Below, in pieces: positions 43,514 through 52,100 of a stretch of 64,000 bases of DNA (position 1 is the stretch's first letter; each line of letters starts with the position of its first letter). The stretch lies in NCBI RefSeq assembly GCF_009708035.1, contig NZ_WMBQ01000001.1, forward strand, positions 1,116,001 to 1,180,000, read 5' to 3'. Both the position numbers and the translations under genes were made by a program. The DNA comes from Hyphomicrobium album. Lineage in GTDB: Bacteria > Pseudomonadota > Alphaproteobacteria > Rhizobiales > Hyphomicrobiaceae. A model generated the notes under the pieces. The model worked only from the letters and a program-made list of their open reading frames with translations, ran no database searches and was not told the origin of the DNA.

Positions 43514-45298
43514 ATGGCCAAGCTGTTCTTTGCCTCGTTCGTCACCATCGGCTTGCTGCTCGGCATGGTGTGCGGCGTCATCCTGGCTGGGCTGGTCTAC
43601 ACCGACAGCGTCAACCTCGGCTTCGCCATCACGCTGACCATCATCATCAACGCCGTGATCTGGCTCATCAGCCCGTGGATCAGCGACTGGTCGCTGCGTT
43701 GGTTCAACAAGCTGGAGTTCCTCGACGACGCCGAGGTGAAGACGCGCTATCCCGCCGTGCACCAGCTGCTCCACGACGTCGCCCGCGACTATAGTTTCAG
43801 CGCGCCCCGCATCGGCCTCATCCCCGATCGCAACCCGACCGCCTTCACCTACGGTTTGCTGCGCTCCAATGCGCGCATTGTCGTCACCGATGGCATCTTC
43901 GAATTTCTCAACGAGGACGAGCAGAAAGCCGTCGTCGCCCACGAGCTGGGACACATCGTCAACCGCGACTTCATCGTCATGACCGCGGCCGGCACGCTGG
44001 TGCAGATCCTCTATCAAGTCTATGCCGCTTCGATACGGTCGGGGAGGTCGGGCGGCAAGAACAAGGGCGGACAGGCGCTCGTCGGCATCGCCGCGCTCGT
44101 CATGTACTACGTCGGCATCTACCTGCTCTACTATCTGAGCCGCACGCGCGAATATCTCGCGGACGCCTTCTCGGCGGAACGGGTCGAGGCGCGCCATCTC
44201 GCTTCAGCGCTCGTCAAGGTCGCCTACGGCATCGTCAAGGTCGAGGACGACGAGTCGACCCAAAGCCTGCTGCAGTCGACGCGGCACATGGGCGTCGTCG
44301 ACGTGAAGAACGCGCGCTACTCGGGCCTCGAGGCGGAAAGCGATCTCGGCGACCCGGCGCGCGCCTCCGAAGCGATGCTGTTCGACGCACACAATCCGTG
44401 GGCGCGGCTGATCGAGCTCAACTCGACGCATCCGCTTACCGGCATGCGCATCTCGGCCCTTGGCGATATCGCGCGCCAGAAGGCGCAGTCGTTCCCCGAC
44501 TACGACTTGAAGGCCGCCGCGCAGCGCGTGCGCCTCGACCAGGGCGCGCTGTGGGGACAGTTCTGGTACGAGCTCGGTATTCTCGCCGTACCGCTCGGAC
44601 TGGCATTGCTCGCGGCGCTCCTCGGCAGCTGGCCGCTCATCCCCGCCGCCGCCGCCATCGGCGTGCTCGTCACCCTGCCGCTGCGCTACCCGTCTGGTGA
44701 CGCACGACCGGTAACGGTCGCCGACTTGATGACCAACCCTGCCGCCTCGCCCGTCGTCGGACGCCTAGCTCAACTCACCGGCAAGGCGATCGGCCGTGCC
44801 AACCCCGGCTTCATCGCCGGCGAAGACGTGATCTATCAGGACAAGACCGGGCTCATCACCGCCGACTTCCGCTCCATGCTCGGCTTCATCGGCGATCTCT
44901 TCGCCGGCTGGCGGCGCGTGCCCAAACATTTGGGCCAGGACGGCAAACTGACCGGCTGGTTTCGCCGCGGCATGGGCGGATACGTGATCACGAAGGAGAT
45001 GAACTCGACCGCCGGCACGCTGCGCGCGCAACCCTACTTCTGGCAGGCCGCGGTGTCGGTCGTCGTGATCGCTGTTTCTATGGTCGCGCTGCTCGCCGGA
45101 ACCGGAAACGTCGCCCGGCAATTCGGCTATGAAACGCACCATGATACGCAACGGCAAGAGCACCATCGCCACCGCCGCACCGTCAAGGCTCCTGATAGCT
45201 CGGTAACACCGGACGAAGCCGACACCGCAACACCGGAAGAGAATTCTACGCCCAGCGAGGAAGGGGAGCCGTATCCGCCACAGGAGCAGCCGCAATAG
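43514..45298 (+). CDS. M48-family membrane zinc protease with extended C-terminus
   Basis: An inner-membrane metalloprotease of 594 residues, about twice the length of HtpX. Seen: N-terminal helices (FFASFVTIGLLLGMVCGVIL and FAITLTIIINAVIWLISPW), the HELGH motif at 143-147, the third ligand in SRTREYLADAFSAERVEARH, and NSTHPLTGMRISALGDI. The second half adds more membrane helices, then a hydrophilic module beginning DFRSMLGFIGDLFAGW, another hydrophobic segment and a His/Glu/Pro-rich tail. HtpX-type proteases remove damaged membrane proteins. The start is ATG 43514 behind GAGAGGG. Confidence 0.88.
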   Translation: MAKLFFASFVTIGLLLGMVCGVILAGLVYTDSVNLGFAITLTIIINAVIWLISPWISDWSLRWFNKLEFLDDAEVKTRYPAVHQLLHDVARDYSFSAPRIGLIPDRNPTAFTYGLLRSNARIVVTDGIFEFLNEDEQKAVVAHELGHIVNRDFIVMTAAGTLVQILYQVYAASIRSGRSGGKNKGGQALVGIAALVMYYVGIYLLYYLSRTREYLADAFSAERVEARHLASALVKVAYGIVKVEDDESTQSLLQSTRHMGVVDVKNARYSGLEAESDLGDPARASEAMLFDAHNPWARLIELNSTHPLTGMRISALGDIARQKAQSFPDYDLKAAAQRVRLDQGALWGQFWYELGILAVPLGLALLAALLGSWPLIPAAAAIGVLVTLPLRYPSGDARPVTVADLMTNPAASPVVGRLAQLTGKAIGRANPGFIAGEDVIYQDKTGLITADFRSMLGFIGDLFAGWRRVPKHLGQDGKLTGWFRRGMGGYVITKEMNSTAGTLRAQPYFWQAAVSVVVIAVSMVALLAGTGNVARQFGYETHHDTQRQEHHRHRRTVKAPDSSVTPDEADTATPEENSTPSEEGEPYPPQEQPQ

Positions 45299-45392
45299 CG
45301 CCTTGACCGCCTGGGTAGATTGTCGACGGCGCTCGTTCGTGGCAAGGGTGACCTTTAGGTCACGACAACGATTGATGAGGGACTACAGGCGT

Positions 45393-45932
45393 ATGCGGGC
45401 CGTCGCACTTTGTTTGGCAGCCATATTTGCCGCCGCCATATCGGCACCGGCTCGCGCCGAGAACCTCGACGGCTACTGGATCGATTCCCACGGCGAGGTC
45501 ATCCTGCAATTCGGGCCGTGCGGTCGCGACCGTTGCGGTCGCGTCGCGTGGCTGAAGAAACCGCGTGGTCCGGATCGCGGGCCGCTACGCGACTTCCGCA
45601 ACTCCGATCCGAAGCTGCAGAATCGGTTCGTGTGCGGGCTCGTCGTCGTCACCGGCTTCAAGAAGCAGCCGGACGGAACCTGGGCCGACGGGAGTGTCTA
45701 TGTGCCCGACCACGGCATGAGCTTCTCGGGCTACGCCCAGGTGCTCGACCGCAACCAGGTCAAGGTGACCGGCTACATGCTGCTGCCCATATTCGGATCG
45801 TCCGAGGTGTGGACGCGCATGTCACGCAAGCCGCCCACCTGCGAGGAGCAGGCGAAGATGATCGCCGAGAACCGGTGGTCGGAGGACACTTCGGGTTGGC
45901 CGCCGGCGCCGCCGCCGGTTGCCTCGCGGTAA
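45393..45932 (+). CDS. Exported DUF2147 protein (first copy)
   Basis: A secreted protein of about 179 residues with signal peptide (MRAVALCLAAIFAAAISAPA). Seen: the DUF2147 core GYWIDSHGEVILQFGPCGRD, CGRVAWLKKPRGPD, VTGFKKQPDGTWADGSVYV, and SEVWTRMSRKPPTCEEQ, with paired cysteines likely forming a disulfide. DUF2147 proteins are periplasmic and of unknown function. GAGG lies about 12 bases before the chosen ATG; 45375 is an alternative start. Followed by an unrelated exported gene, then another DUF2147 gene at 46682. Confidence 0.82.
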   Translation: MRAVALCLAAIFAAAISAPARAENLDGYWIDSHGEVILQFGPCGRDRCGRVAWLKKPRGPDRGPLRDFRNSDPKLQNRFVCGLVVVTGFKKQPDGTWADGSVYVPDHGMSFSGYAQVLDRNQVKVTGYMLLPIFGSSEVWTRMSRKPPTCEEQAKMIAENRWSEDTSGWPPAPPPVASR

Positions 45933-45953
45933 GCTCGCGAACACGGGGGTGAC

Positions 45954-46538
45954 ATGATCCGTGTCTTGATCCGCACGACACTCACGGCCGTGGCGATCGC
46001 GGCTCTACCCGCGCTCGGCGCTGCTCAGACGATCCCCAAGACCAAGGGGCCGACGCGCACCATCGGTCTGTTCGATTTTCTTTGCCTGAAGCAGCTTCCC
46101 GACCTCAACGGCATCGAGCGCGCCGCCGGCTTCGGCGAATTCGATCAGCTGACGGGCGAAGACCTCGCGCCCTACGCGCCGCCAGTGCCGACGGATAAGC
46201 TTTTCGCCTGGCGCTATCACGATCACGGCGAGCAGTTCATCCTCACCGCATCGCAAGCGAAGCCGGACGACGAATTCAAGAAGAAGATGCCGGCGTTCGC
46301 CAATGCGACGAACACGGCGTGCTCGCTGCTCGTGCCGAGTGCAAAGCCCGATCCGCTGCTCGGCGAATTGACGCGGGTCATGGGCCGCGCCGCCGATCAA
46401 TCGTGGCAGGAAGGCCCCATGCGCGTGTACACCTGGACACACCAGCGGCCCGACGCGCTGAGTTATGTTCACTACTACGCGCCCGAAAACGCAGGCGCAA
46501 AGGCCGTGCTGAGGGCCAGCGTGTTCGTCAGGAAGTGA
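45954..46538 (+). CDS. Exported hypothetical protein between the DUF2147 genes
   Basis: A 194-residue secreted protein. Seen: a signal peptide ending GAAQ, then FLCLKQLPDLNGIERAAGFG, FAWRYHDHGEQFILTASQAK, NTACSLLVPSAKPDPLLGEL and MRVYTWTHQRPDALSYVHYY. I do not recognise a known domain, but the sequence is fully ordered-looking with two cysteines. It starts 21 bases after the DUF2147 stop and is probably cotranscribed with it. Function unknown. Confidence 0.6.
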   Translation: MIRVLIRTTLTAVAIAALPALGAAQTIPKTKGPTRTIGLFDFLCLKQLPDLNGIERAAGFGEFDQLTGEDLAPYAPPVPTDKLFAWRYHDHGEQFILTASQAKPDDEFKKKMPAFANATNTACSLLVPSAKPDPLLGELTRVMGRAADQSWQEGPMRVYTWTHQRPDALSYVHYYAPENAGAKAVLRASVFVRK

Positions 46539-46681
46539 GCCTTACACTTCTGCAATGATGCGTGTTCCGTGCGGAACAGCGCGCTACGCGTCCTTCATGA
46601 CAATTCGCTCACGAACAAGTTCGCTTGCGCGCGCGTGCGCGTTTTCATAGGTCAAGAGCAATAGGTTTTTGGGAGGTGCAC

Positions 46682-47557
46682 ATGCGTTTCAACCGTATCG
46701 TCCTGCGCAGCGCCATCATCGCCGGCGCAGCGTTCGCGGCAGCAGCAGCGCACGCAGACAACTCACCGCTCGGTGTGTGGATCGACCACACCGGTCGCGG
46801 TGCCGTCGAGATTACCGACTGCAACGGCAAGCTGTGCGGTCACGTCGCCTGGGTGGATGACGCCAAGAACTCCGATCAGTGCGGCAAGCAGATCATCGGT
46901 AACGTCAAATCCGTCGGCAAGAACAAGTGGGACAACGGTTGGATCTTCGATCCGGACCGCGGCTCCAAGTACGACGTCGAGGTGACGGCGCTGAATGGCG
47001 ACAAGCTGCGCGTCATGGGCTATGCCGGCACCAAGTGGCTGAGCGAGACCTACACGTGGAAACGCGCTCCGGCCGACATCAAGAAGTGCAACGGCGATAG
47101 CGCCGCGGCGACGCCCGCGGCTCCGGCCGAGAAGACCGATACCGCCAAGGCCGATGCGACCAAGTCCGAGGCTACGCCGACGACCAAGCCAGCGACCGAG
47201 GCGAAGTCGGAGCCAATCGAGCTCAACACGGCCAAGTCGGAGAGCGACGATATCGACAACGGCAAGTCCGACAAGGCGAAGTCGAAGTCAGACAAGCCGG
47301 CGGCGAACGAGACTGCGAAGACCGAGCCCGCCAAACCGCAGGCAAAGGACAGCGCAGACACAGCAAATGCCGATGCCGAAGATGACGCAAACGACGAGCC
47401 GAAGGGCAGGAAGGGCGGCAAGGTCGTTGCCCGCCTGATGGACGAGCTGGAGAGCGGCGACGGCCCGGTGAAGCTGAAGCGCTCCGGCAAGACCTGCAAG
47501 GTCACCGCACCCTTCGTCGGCGTCGTCACCTTCCCGTGCGACGGCGACAAAGACTAG
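46682..47557 (+). CDS. Exported DUF2147 protein with long charged linker (second copy)
   Basis: A secreted protein of 291 residues. Seen: a signal peptide (residues 1-25, ending AAHA), the DUF2147 core GVWIDHTGRGAVEITDCNGK, CGHVAWVDDAKNSDQCGKQI and GYAGTKWLSETYTWKRAP, then about 130 residues rich in Lys/Ala/Thr/Ser/Glu/Asp, and a C-terminal SGKTCKVTAPFVGVVTFPCD with two cysteines. The linker is far longer than in the 45393 copy and may let it span the periplasm or bind peptidoglycan. GGAGG lies before ATG 46682. Confidence 0.82.
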   Translation: MRFNRIVLRSAIIAGAAFAAAAAHADNSPLGVWIDHTGRGAVEITDCNGKLCGHVAWVDDAKNSDQCGKQIIGNVKSVGKNKWDNGWIFDPDRGSKYDVEVTALNGDKLRVMGYAGTKWLSETYTWKRAPADIKKCNGDSAAATPAAPAEKTDTAKADATKSEATPTTKPATEAKSEPIELNTAKSESDDIDNGKSDKAKSKSDKPAANETAKTEPAKPQAKDSADTANADAEDDANDEPKGRKGGKVVARLMDELESGDGPVKLKRSGKTCKVTAPFVGVVTFPCDGDKD

Positions 47558-47567
47558 ATCGGCGTTT

Positions 47568-49319
47568 CTAGCGACGCCCCCAGAAGCCCGCGGTCCATGC
47601 CGCGGGCTTTTCCTTTTCCTTCTCCTCTGCGCGCAGCGCGAGGACATCGGCCGGAAGCTCGCGACCGCGCTTCACCATGATGATGCCCACCGGTTCGGCC
47701 ACGCCCCGCACGCTTACCTGGTCCGTCAGGGCCGCCGGCGGAATCCAGCCGGTCATGCGCACCACCCCGCGCGACATGATGAGCTGGACGTCGCGCTCCT
47801 TGGTGAGAGACTCGAGCCGGCTTGCGACGTTCACCGGGTTGCCGATCACCGTGAAGTCGACCGATTCTCCATAGCCGATGCGGCCAACCAGCAGCGGCCC
47901 GGCGTCGATGCCGATGCCGACGGCGAGCGGGCGGCCAAGCTCGGCTTCGAGCTTGGCGTTGATGTGATCGAGCGCCAGATCGACGTCGCGCGCGGTGCGC
48001 AACGCCTGACGGCATCCGGCCTCGACGCCGTCGCGCTGGCCGAACACGGCGAGCAATCCGTCGCCGAGGAACTTGTCGATCCAGCCGCCGTGCTCGGTGA
48101 TCGCGGCGCCGACGACACCGAAGAACTCGTTCAAGACATAGACGACATCGAAAGGCAGGCGCTTCTCCGATAGCCGCGTAAAATCGCGAAGATCGACGAA
48201 CATGACGGCGAGCGTCTTCTCGACGCCGGCGGAATCCGCCTCCTCGATCGCGATGTCCTCGGGGCCTGCCGTCTCGGACTTCAGAAGGCGGGTGACGATG
48301 AGATAGTGCTCGGGCCGGATCTGGCACGCGAGGCGGACATTGGGCGGCGCACCGATGCTGCCGAGCGTGACGACCTCGGGGAATACCGGGGGCGGCAGGC
48401 CGTAGGAGCCGCGCTCGATGCGCACGCGGCAGGTGGAGCAGCGCGCCCGACCACCACACACAGACGCGTGCGGCACACGCGACATACGACTGATCTCGAG
48501 CAGCGTCGGTCCTTGCGGGACGCGTACCGTCGGGCCCGACGTATAGGCGACCGTCACCTTTGGCCCGGCGACACGCGCGAAGTATGTCCAGGCGATGCAC
48601 CCGAAGATAACGGCGAGCACGGCGCCGAACTCGATGCGTGCAAGATTCCGCAACCAGGCGAGCGATTCACTCGCGGCGGCATCGGGCCAGCGGGTCAGCA
48701 CTTTCAGATTGGCGAACACCGACGGGATCTCGATCGCCGCCGCGACGTTGCTGCCGGCTACGGCAAAGCCGCCGAGCGCAGACAGAGGGATAATTACCGC
48801 CAGCGTCAACAGCAGCGGGAAGATTCGCCGGTAGGCCGGATAGAGCCGCATCCAGAAATGGATGCCCATGCAGCCGTGCACCCAGACGATGACGAGCAAC
48901 AGGCTCTGGATGATGGCGCTCGCCGGCCACAGCTTGGCGAGCTCGTAGACGTAGATGTCGTTCACATTGAAGAACACGTGCGCGATGCGCGTGTTGATGA
49001 TGTGCGGCAGCAAGAGGAACGGGATCGAGATACCGAGCAGGATCTGGACGAGCTCCCAGCGCGGCAGCCGCAGTGTGGCGCGGCCGGCCAGCTTGTAGAG
49101 CCCCAGCGAAGCGTGCGTGAGAAGCGCCGCCAGCAGCACGATGGTGCCGGGCCAGGAGCGGGTGACCACCCAGCGCCACTTCTGCATCTCGTGCATCCAG
49201 TCGACGCTGATCAGCCCGAGCGAGTGGTTGATGAAGTGCGTCGCTGCAAATGTGAAGAGGATGAGCCCCGAGACGAGCCGCAGCCGCTGCAGAGTGTCGC
49301 CGCGCCATAAGACGTGCAT
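47568..49319 (-). CDS. cyaC: Redox-type class III adenylate cyclase (CyaC-like: membrane cytochrome-b-like anchor, 2Fe-2S, cyclase)
   Basis: A 583-residue membrane enzyme making cAMP. Seen: six N-terminal helices (1-230) with histidines at 28, 32, 69, 106, 148 and 154, as in diheme-b succinate:quinone oxidoreductase anchors; a plant-type 2Fe-2S domain near residue 265-345 with CGGRARCSTC and a distal Cys in RLACQIRP; and a class III catalytic domain with MFVDLRDFTRLSE, IDKFLGDGLLAVFG and SVDFTVIGNPVNVASRL, the last carrying the ATP-type Lys/Asp choice. S. meliloti CyaC has this layout and is redox-controlled by the quinone pool. A terminator hairpin of the facing gene lies within its last codons. 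Confidence 0.87.
   Translation of the reverse strand: MHVLWRGDTLQRLRLVSGLILFTFAATHFINHSLGLISVDWMHEMQKWRWVVTRSWPGTIVLLAALLTHASLGLYKLAGRATLRLPRWELVQILLGISIPFLLLPHIINTRIAHVFFNVNDIYVYELAKLWPASAIIQSLLLVIVWVHGCMGIHFWMRLYPAYRRIFPLLLTLAVIIPLSALGGFAVAGSNVAAAIEIPSVFANLKVLTRWPDAAASESLAWLRNLARIEFGAVLAVIFGCIAWTYFARVAGPKVTVAYTSGPTVRVPQGPTLLEISRMSRVPHASVCGGRARCSTCRVRIERGSYGLPPPVFPEVVTLGSIGAPPNVRLACQIRPEHYLIVTRLLKSETAGPEDIAIEEADSAGVEKTLAVMFVDLRDFTRLSEKRLPFDVVYVLNEFFGVVGAAITEHGGWIDKFLGDGLLAVFGQRDGVEAGCRQALRTARDVDLALDHINAKLEAELGRPLAVGIGIDAGPLLVGRIGYGESVDFTVIGNPVNVASRLESLTKERDVQLIMSRGVVRMTGWIPPAALTDQVSVRGVAEPVGIIMVKRGRELPADVLALRAEEKEKEKPAAWTAGFWGRR
47584..47611 (+). terminator. Terminator after the second DUF2147 gene
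   Basis: An 8-bp stem, GCCCGCGG and CCGCGGGC, with a 6-base loop, followed by TTTTCCTTTTCC. It lies 26 bases past the DUF2147 stop and inside the last codons of the convergent cyclase gene. Confidence 0.8.
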
Positions 49320-49394
49320 AGGTATAGGCCATCCCAGATATGACGGGCGCCGACTATACGCATCGGCAGTGGCGGGGAATAGGAGGGGTGACCG

Positions 49395-49934
49395 CTACAG
49401 GCGGCGCCCGAGAAACACGAGATCGCGGCCGTTCACGCTGGTGCGGGCCTGCTCGCTGAAACGGGACCGCTCATAGAAACGGACGTTGCGGGCGTCGGCC
49501 GAGGTGACGATGTGCATGCCCTTGGCGCCGGCCCGTATCGCGTCCGCGGCGAAGGCGTCGATCAGCGCCGCGCCGATACCGCGGCTGCGGTACGCGGGCG
49601 CCAGATTGACATGCAGGTGGGCGGGGAACTCCCGGGCGGCGTCAGCGAAGTCATCAAAGCCGCTCGCCTCGTCGAGCGCGCCCACCAAGTAGCCGGCGAC
49701 GGAGCCATCGGCTGCAAGCGCGACGTAAGCCCACTGCGGATGCTGGGTCAGATAGCGGCCGAACCAGCGCTCGCGGAACGCGGCGCGGGCCTCCTCGCTG
49801 GGAAACGCCTTGGTGTTGCTCGCCTCGAAGAAGATCGCGTCGAGCTGTTCGACAAGCGATGCGGACCGGTCGATATCCGTCCAGCGCCGCACGGCGACTG
49901 AAGAGCGGGTGTCGGGCTTGGTCTTGGACATCAT
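49395..49934 (-). CDS. GNAT-family N-acetyltransferase
   Basis: A 179-residue cytosolic acetyl-CoA-dependent transferase. Seen: a variable N-terminus, then VALAADGSVAGYLVGALDEA, LHVNLAPAYRSRGIGAALID (acetyl-CoA loop R-x-x-G-I-G) and IVTSADARNVRFYERSRFSE. The core is complete. The substrate cannot be read. It lies downstream of the exported-protein cluster and probably forms its own unit. Confidence 0.85.
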   Translation of the reverse strand: MMSKTKPDTRSSVAVRRWTDIDRSASLVEQLDAIFFEASNTKAFPSEEARAAFRERWFGRYLTQHPQWAYVALAADGSVAGYLVGALDEASGFDDFADAAREFPAHLHVNLAPAYRSRGIGAALIDAFAADAIRAGAKGMHIVTSADARNVRFYERSRFSEQARTSVNGRDLVFLGRRL

Positions 49935-49986
49935 ACAATGGTGCCTGCGTCGGCGGCTCTGCGCTACTGGCGAGGCCCCGACGCAG

Positions 49987-50012
49987 AAAAGGGCCGGAGA
50001 AACTTCCGGCCC
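49987..50012 (-). terminator. Terminator after the exported Gly/Arg-rich gene
   Basis: An 8-bp stem, GGGCCGGA and TCCGGCCC, with a 6-base loop, followed on the minus strand by TTTT. It lies 9 bases beyond the stop at 50022. Confidence 0.8.
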
Positions 50013-50021
50013 CGGCGTTAA

Positions 50022-50501
50022 TTAAGAGTTCTCGTCGCGGCATTCCTCGTAACGCGACCACCAGTAGCCGCTACCGGTTGCCTCGGCACGACGCCGTAGC
50101 CAACCGCAACCGCTGCCGCGGTAATAGCTATCACCATAGTAGGCGCCATAACCGACGAACGGGGCAGCATAGTAGAGGCGGCGGTGATTGTGGTTTTGGC
50201 CGTGTCCGTGCCCGCGTCCCATGCCGCGATACATCCGCGGTGCGGCGGTACCGCCGCGATAGGCGAAGCGACCGGCGCCGCCGATACCGGGCCGTCCGAT
50301 TCCCATTCCACGTGAACCCATTCCTCGCATGCTGCCCATGCCCATTCCGCCGCCGCGATAACCTTGAGCGACGGGCGTCACGACATTGGGTTGTGCTGCC
50401 GCGGTGACCGGTGAAAGCGGCGCGGCCAGCGCGGGAGTTAGAGAATATGACATCGTCAGCAGGCCGCCGGCCGCGGCTGCTGCTATCAGCATTCGGTGCA
50501 T
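50022..50501 (-). CDS. Exported Gly/Met/Arg-rich protein with C-terminal WWxRYxxC
   Basis: A 159-residue secreted protein. Seen: a signal peptide (residues 1-27, ending PALA), a Gly/Met/Arg low-complexity part (GMGMGSMRGMGSRGMGIGRP), His-rich GHGHGQNHNHRR, then a folded-looking C-terminus with YGAYYGDSYYRGSGCGW and WWSRYEECRDE. GAAGGAG precedes the start. Together with the gene at 50643 it shares the WWxRYxxC ending. Possible metal or cell-wall binding, but function is unknown. Confidence 0.72.
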   Translation of the reverse strand: MHRMLIAAAAAGGLLTMSYSLTPALAAPLSPVTAAAQPNVVTPVAQGYRGGGMGMGSMRGMGSRGMGIGRPGIGGAGRFAYRGGTAAPRMYRGMGRGHGHGQNHNHRRLYYAAPFVGYGAYYGDSYYRGSGCGWLRRRAEATGSGYWWSRYEECRDENS

Positions 50502-50642
50502 TGGTGCGTCTCCTTCGGTTCGCCTACGCGGCCTCGCGCTTCCGCCGAAGCGGCGTTCGGAGTCGTTAATCCTACGTAGGAAACGCGTCGCGGAAGGTCC
50601 AGGATCCGACTCCCGAAATGACTCCGCGGCAAAGCGCGCGGA

Positions 50643-50960
50643 CTATTTCAGGCACGCGGTATAACGCGTCCACCAGTTGCTGTTCTTGGTGGCGATGGCG
50701 CGTTGCGCATAGCGGCGACACGAGCCGGGCGAACGATCGGTGTCGCTGTAATAGCGATAGTCGTAAGGCTCCTTGCCGGCGCGATCGCGCATAGCGGGCA
50801 CTTTCGAAGGGCCACGCGACTTCAGGCCGCCGTATGCGCCGCCCACACCGCGGTGCGCGTCACTCGCATAGGGCTTGTTGCTCGGTGCAGCGTGCGCAGC
50901 CCAAGTGAACCCCGCCACCGACAGGGTGAGCAAAGCCACACAGAGCGCGCGCGTGTACAT
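50643..50960 (-). CDS. Small exported protein with C-terminal WWxRYxxC
   Basis: A 105-residue secreted protein. Seen: a signal peptide (residues 1-24, ending WAAHA), a linker KPYASDAHRGVGGAYGGL, then SCRRYAQRAIATKNSNWWTR and YTACLK. GAGGAA lies 7 bases before ATG 50960; the upstream continuation of the frame is an artefact. The C-terminal cysteine pair (SCRRY ... YTAC) may form a disulfide. The same tail type occurs in the adjacent gene at 50022. Function unknown. Confidence 0.7.
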   Translation of the reverse strand: MYTRALCVALLTLSVAGFTWAAHAAPSNKPYASDAHRGVGGAYGGLKSRGPSKVPAMRDRAGKEPYDYRYYSDTDRSPGSCRRYAQRAIATKNSNWWTRYTACLK

Positions 50961-51018
50961 GGACCAATTCCTCGCAGACGCCCAGAGTATATGGGAGGCC
51001 GGCGAGGATATGCGAGCC

Positions 51019-51378
51019 TCAGGCCGGCGCCGGCGGGACATCGTCGCTCTCGTCCGCGTGCTGTGGCAGGGGGACGTCGCCATAGTTCGGACTGAACGGC
51101 TGTGTGGGATCGTCCGGCCGGCTGAACATGCGCATGCGCGGCGGACGCTGCGCTTCCATGCCGTCAGCCTCGAGATCGACCGGCGGCTGGGCAGCGTGCG
51201 GAGGCGGCTGCGATGCAAACGCGCTGATCAGGCCGCTATTGGCCATGGGTGCAGCAGCGCTGCAGCCACCGAGGGCGAGCGCCGCGAGGGAAAAGAGGAG
51301 CGTCACGCGGGCGCGCGACGCTCCTATTCCAGCCGTACTCAGGCGGGTACGCACGAATACCGAACGCGGAAACAGCAT
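51019..51378 (-). CDS. Small lipoprotein of unknown function
   Basis: A 119-residue protein. Seen: a basic N-terminus, a hydrophobic stretch (VTLLFSLAALALGGC) ending in the lipobox LGGC, and a mature part rich in Pro, Ala, Asp and Gln. It has no recognisable domain and looks disordered, with a conserved-looking PRMRMFSRPDDPTQPFSPNY. The start at 51378 is behind GGAGGCG. Probably anchored in a membrane by its N-terminal lipid; function unknown. Confidence 0.65.
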   Translation of the reverse strand: MLFPRSVFVRTRLSTAGIGASRARVTLLFSLAALALGGCSAAAPMANSGLISAFASQPPPHAAQPPVDLEADGMEAQRPPRMRMFSRPDDPTQPFSPNYGDVPLPQHADESDDVPPAPA

Positions 51379-51461
51379 GGGACACGCCTCCACAAACGCG
51401 ACTGTCCCAATTCTGGACGCTTACGGTTAATGGGGGCCTAACCGGCGTGCCGGTGTGGGTC

Positions 51462-52100
51462 TCAAGTCGGGAGATGAATCACGCCGATGGAGGCCAGCCC
51501 GTTGAACATCGCCTGCACGGCAATGGCGGCCAGCAGGATGCCGAACACGCGCATCAACACGCGCTGCGCGGTGATGCCGATCATCTGATTGAGCTGATGG
51601 GATAAGAGCAGGAGCGCCAGCGTCACAGCCATGACAGCGGCGAGCGCGCCCACCGTCGTCGCCAGCGACAGTGCGTTGCCGTCGGCATTCGCCGCCAGGA
51701 GGATTCCAGCGCTCATGGCACCCGGGCCGGCGAGCAGCGGCATCGCCAGCGGAAAGACGGCGATGTCGTCCTTGGTCTGCGCTTCCTCGTCCTCCGGCTG
51801 AGTGAGCTTGAAAGCGCTGGTCGGCTTGGCGAAGATCATGTCGAGCGCGATCAGCAGCAGGATGATGCCGCCGGCCGATTGCAGCGCAGCAATGCTGACG
51901 CCGAGCTCGTCGAGCAGGGGTTGCCCGAACAGCGTGAAGATGAGCAACAGCGAGCCGGCAATCGCGGTGGCGCGAATGGCGATGGCCGCGCGCGCCGACT
52001 GCTCCATTTTCGGGGTGAGCGTCGCGAACAGCACCGCCGCCTCCACCGGACCGATGGTGGCGAAAAAGGTCGTGAAACTCGTCAATGCGATTTCAAGCAT
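51462..52100 (-). CDS. MarC-family (UPF0056) membrane protein
   Basis: An inner-membrane protein of 212 residues with about six helices. Seen: FFATIGPVEAAVLFATLTPK near the N-terminus, GGIILLLIALDMIFAKP, VFPLAMPLLAGPGAMSAGIL and MRVFGILLAAIAVQAMFNGL, which match MarC. The family is not established as a transporter; early claims of antibiotic resistance are not supported. ATG 52100 is preferred over 52154. It is followed by the lipoprotein gene in the same orientation. Confidence 0.9.
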   Translation of the reverse strand: MLEIALTSFTTFFATIGPVEAAVLFATLTPKMEQSARAAIAIRATAIAGSLLLIFTLFGQPLLDELGVSIAALQSAGGIILLLIALDMIFAKPTSAFKLTQPEDEEAQTKDDIAVFPLAMPLLAGPGAMSAGILLAANADGNALSLATTVGALAAVMAVTLALLLLSHQLNQMIGITAQRVLMRVFGILLAAIAVQAMFNGLASIGVIHLPT

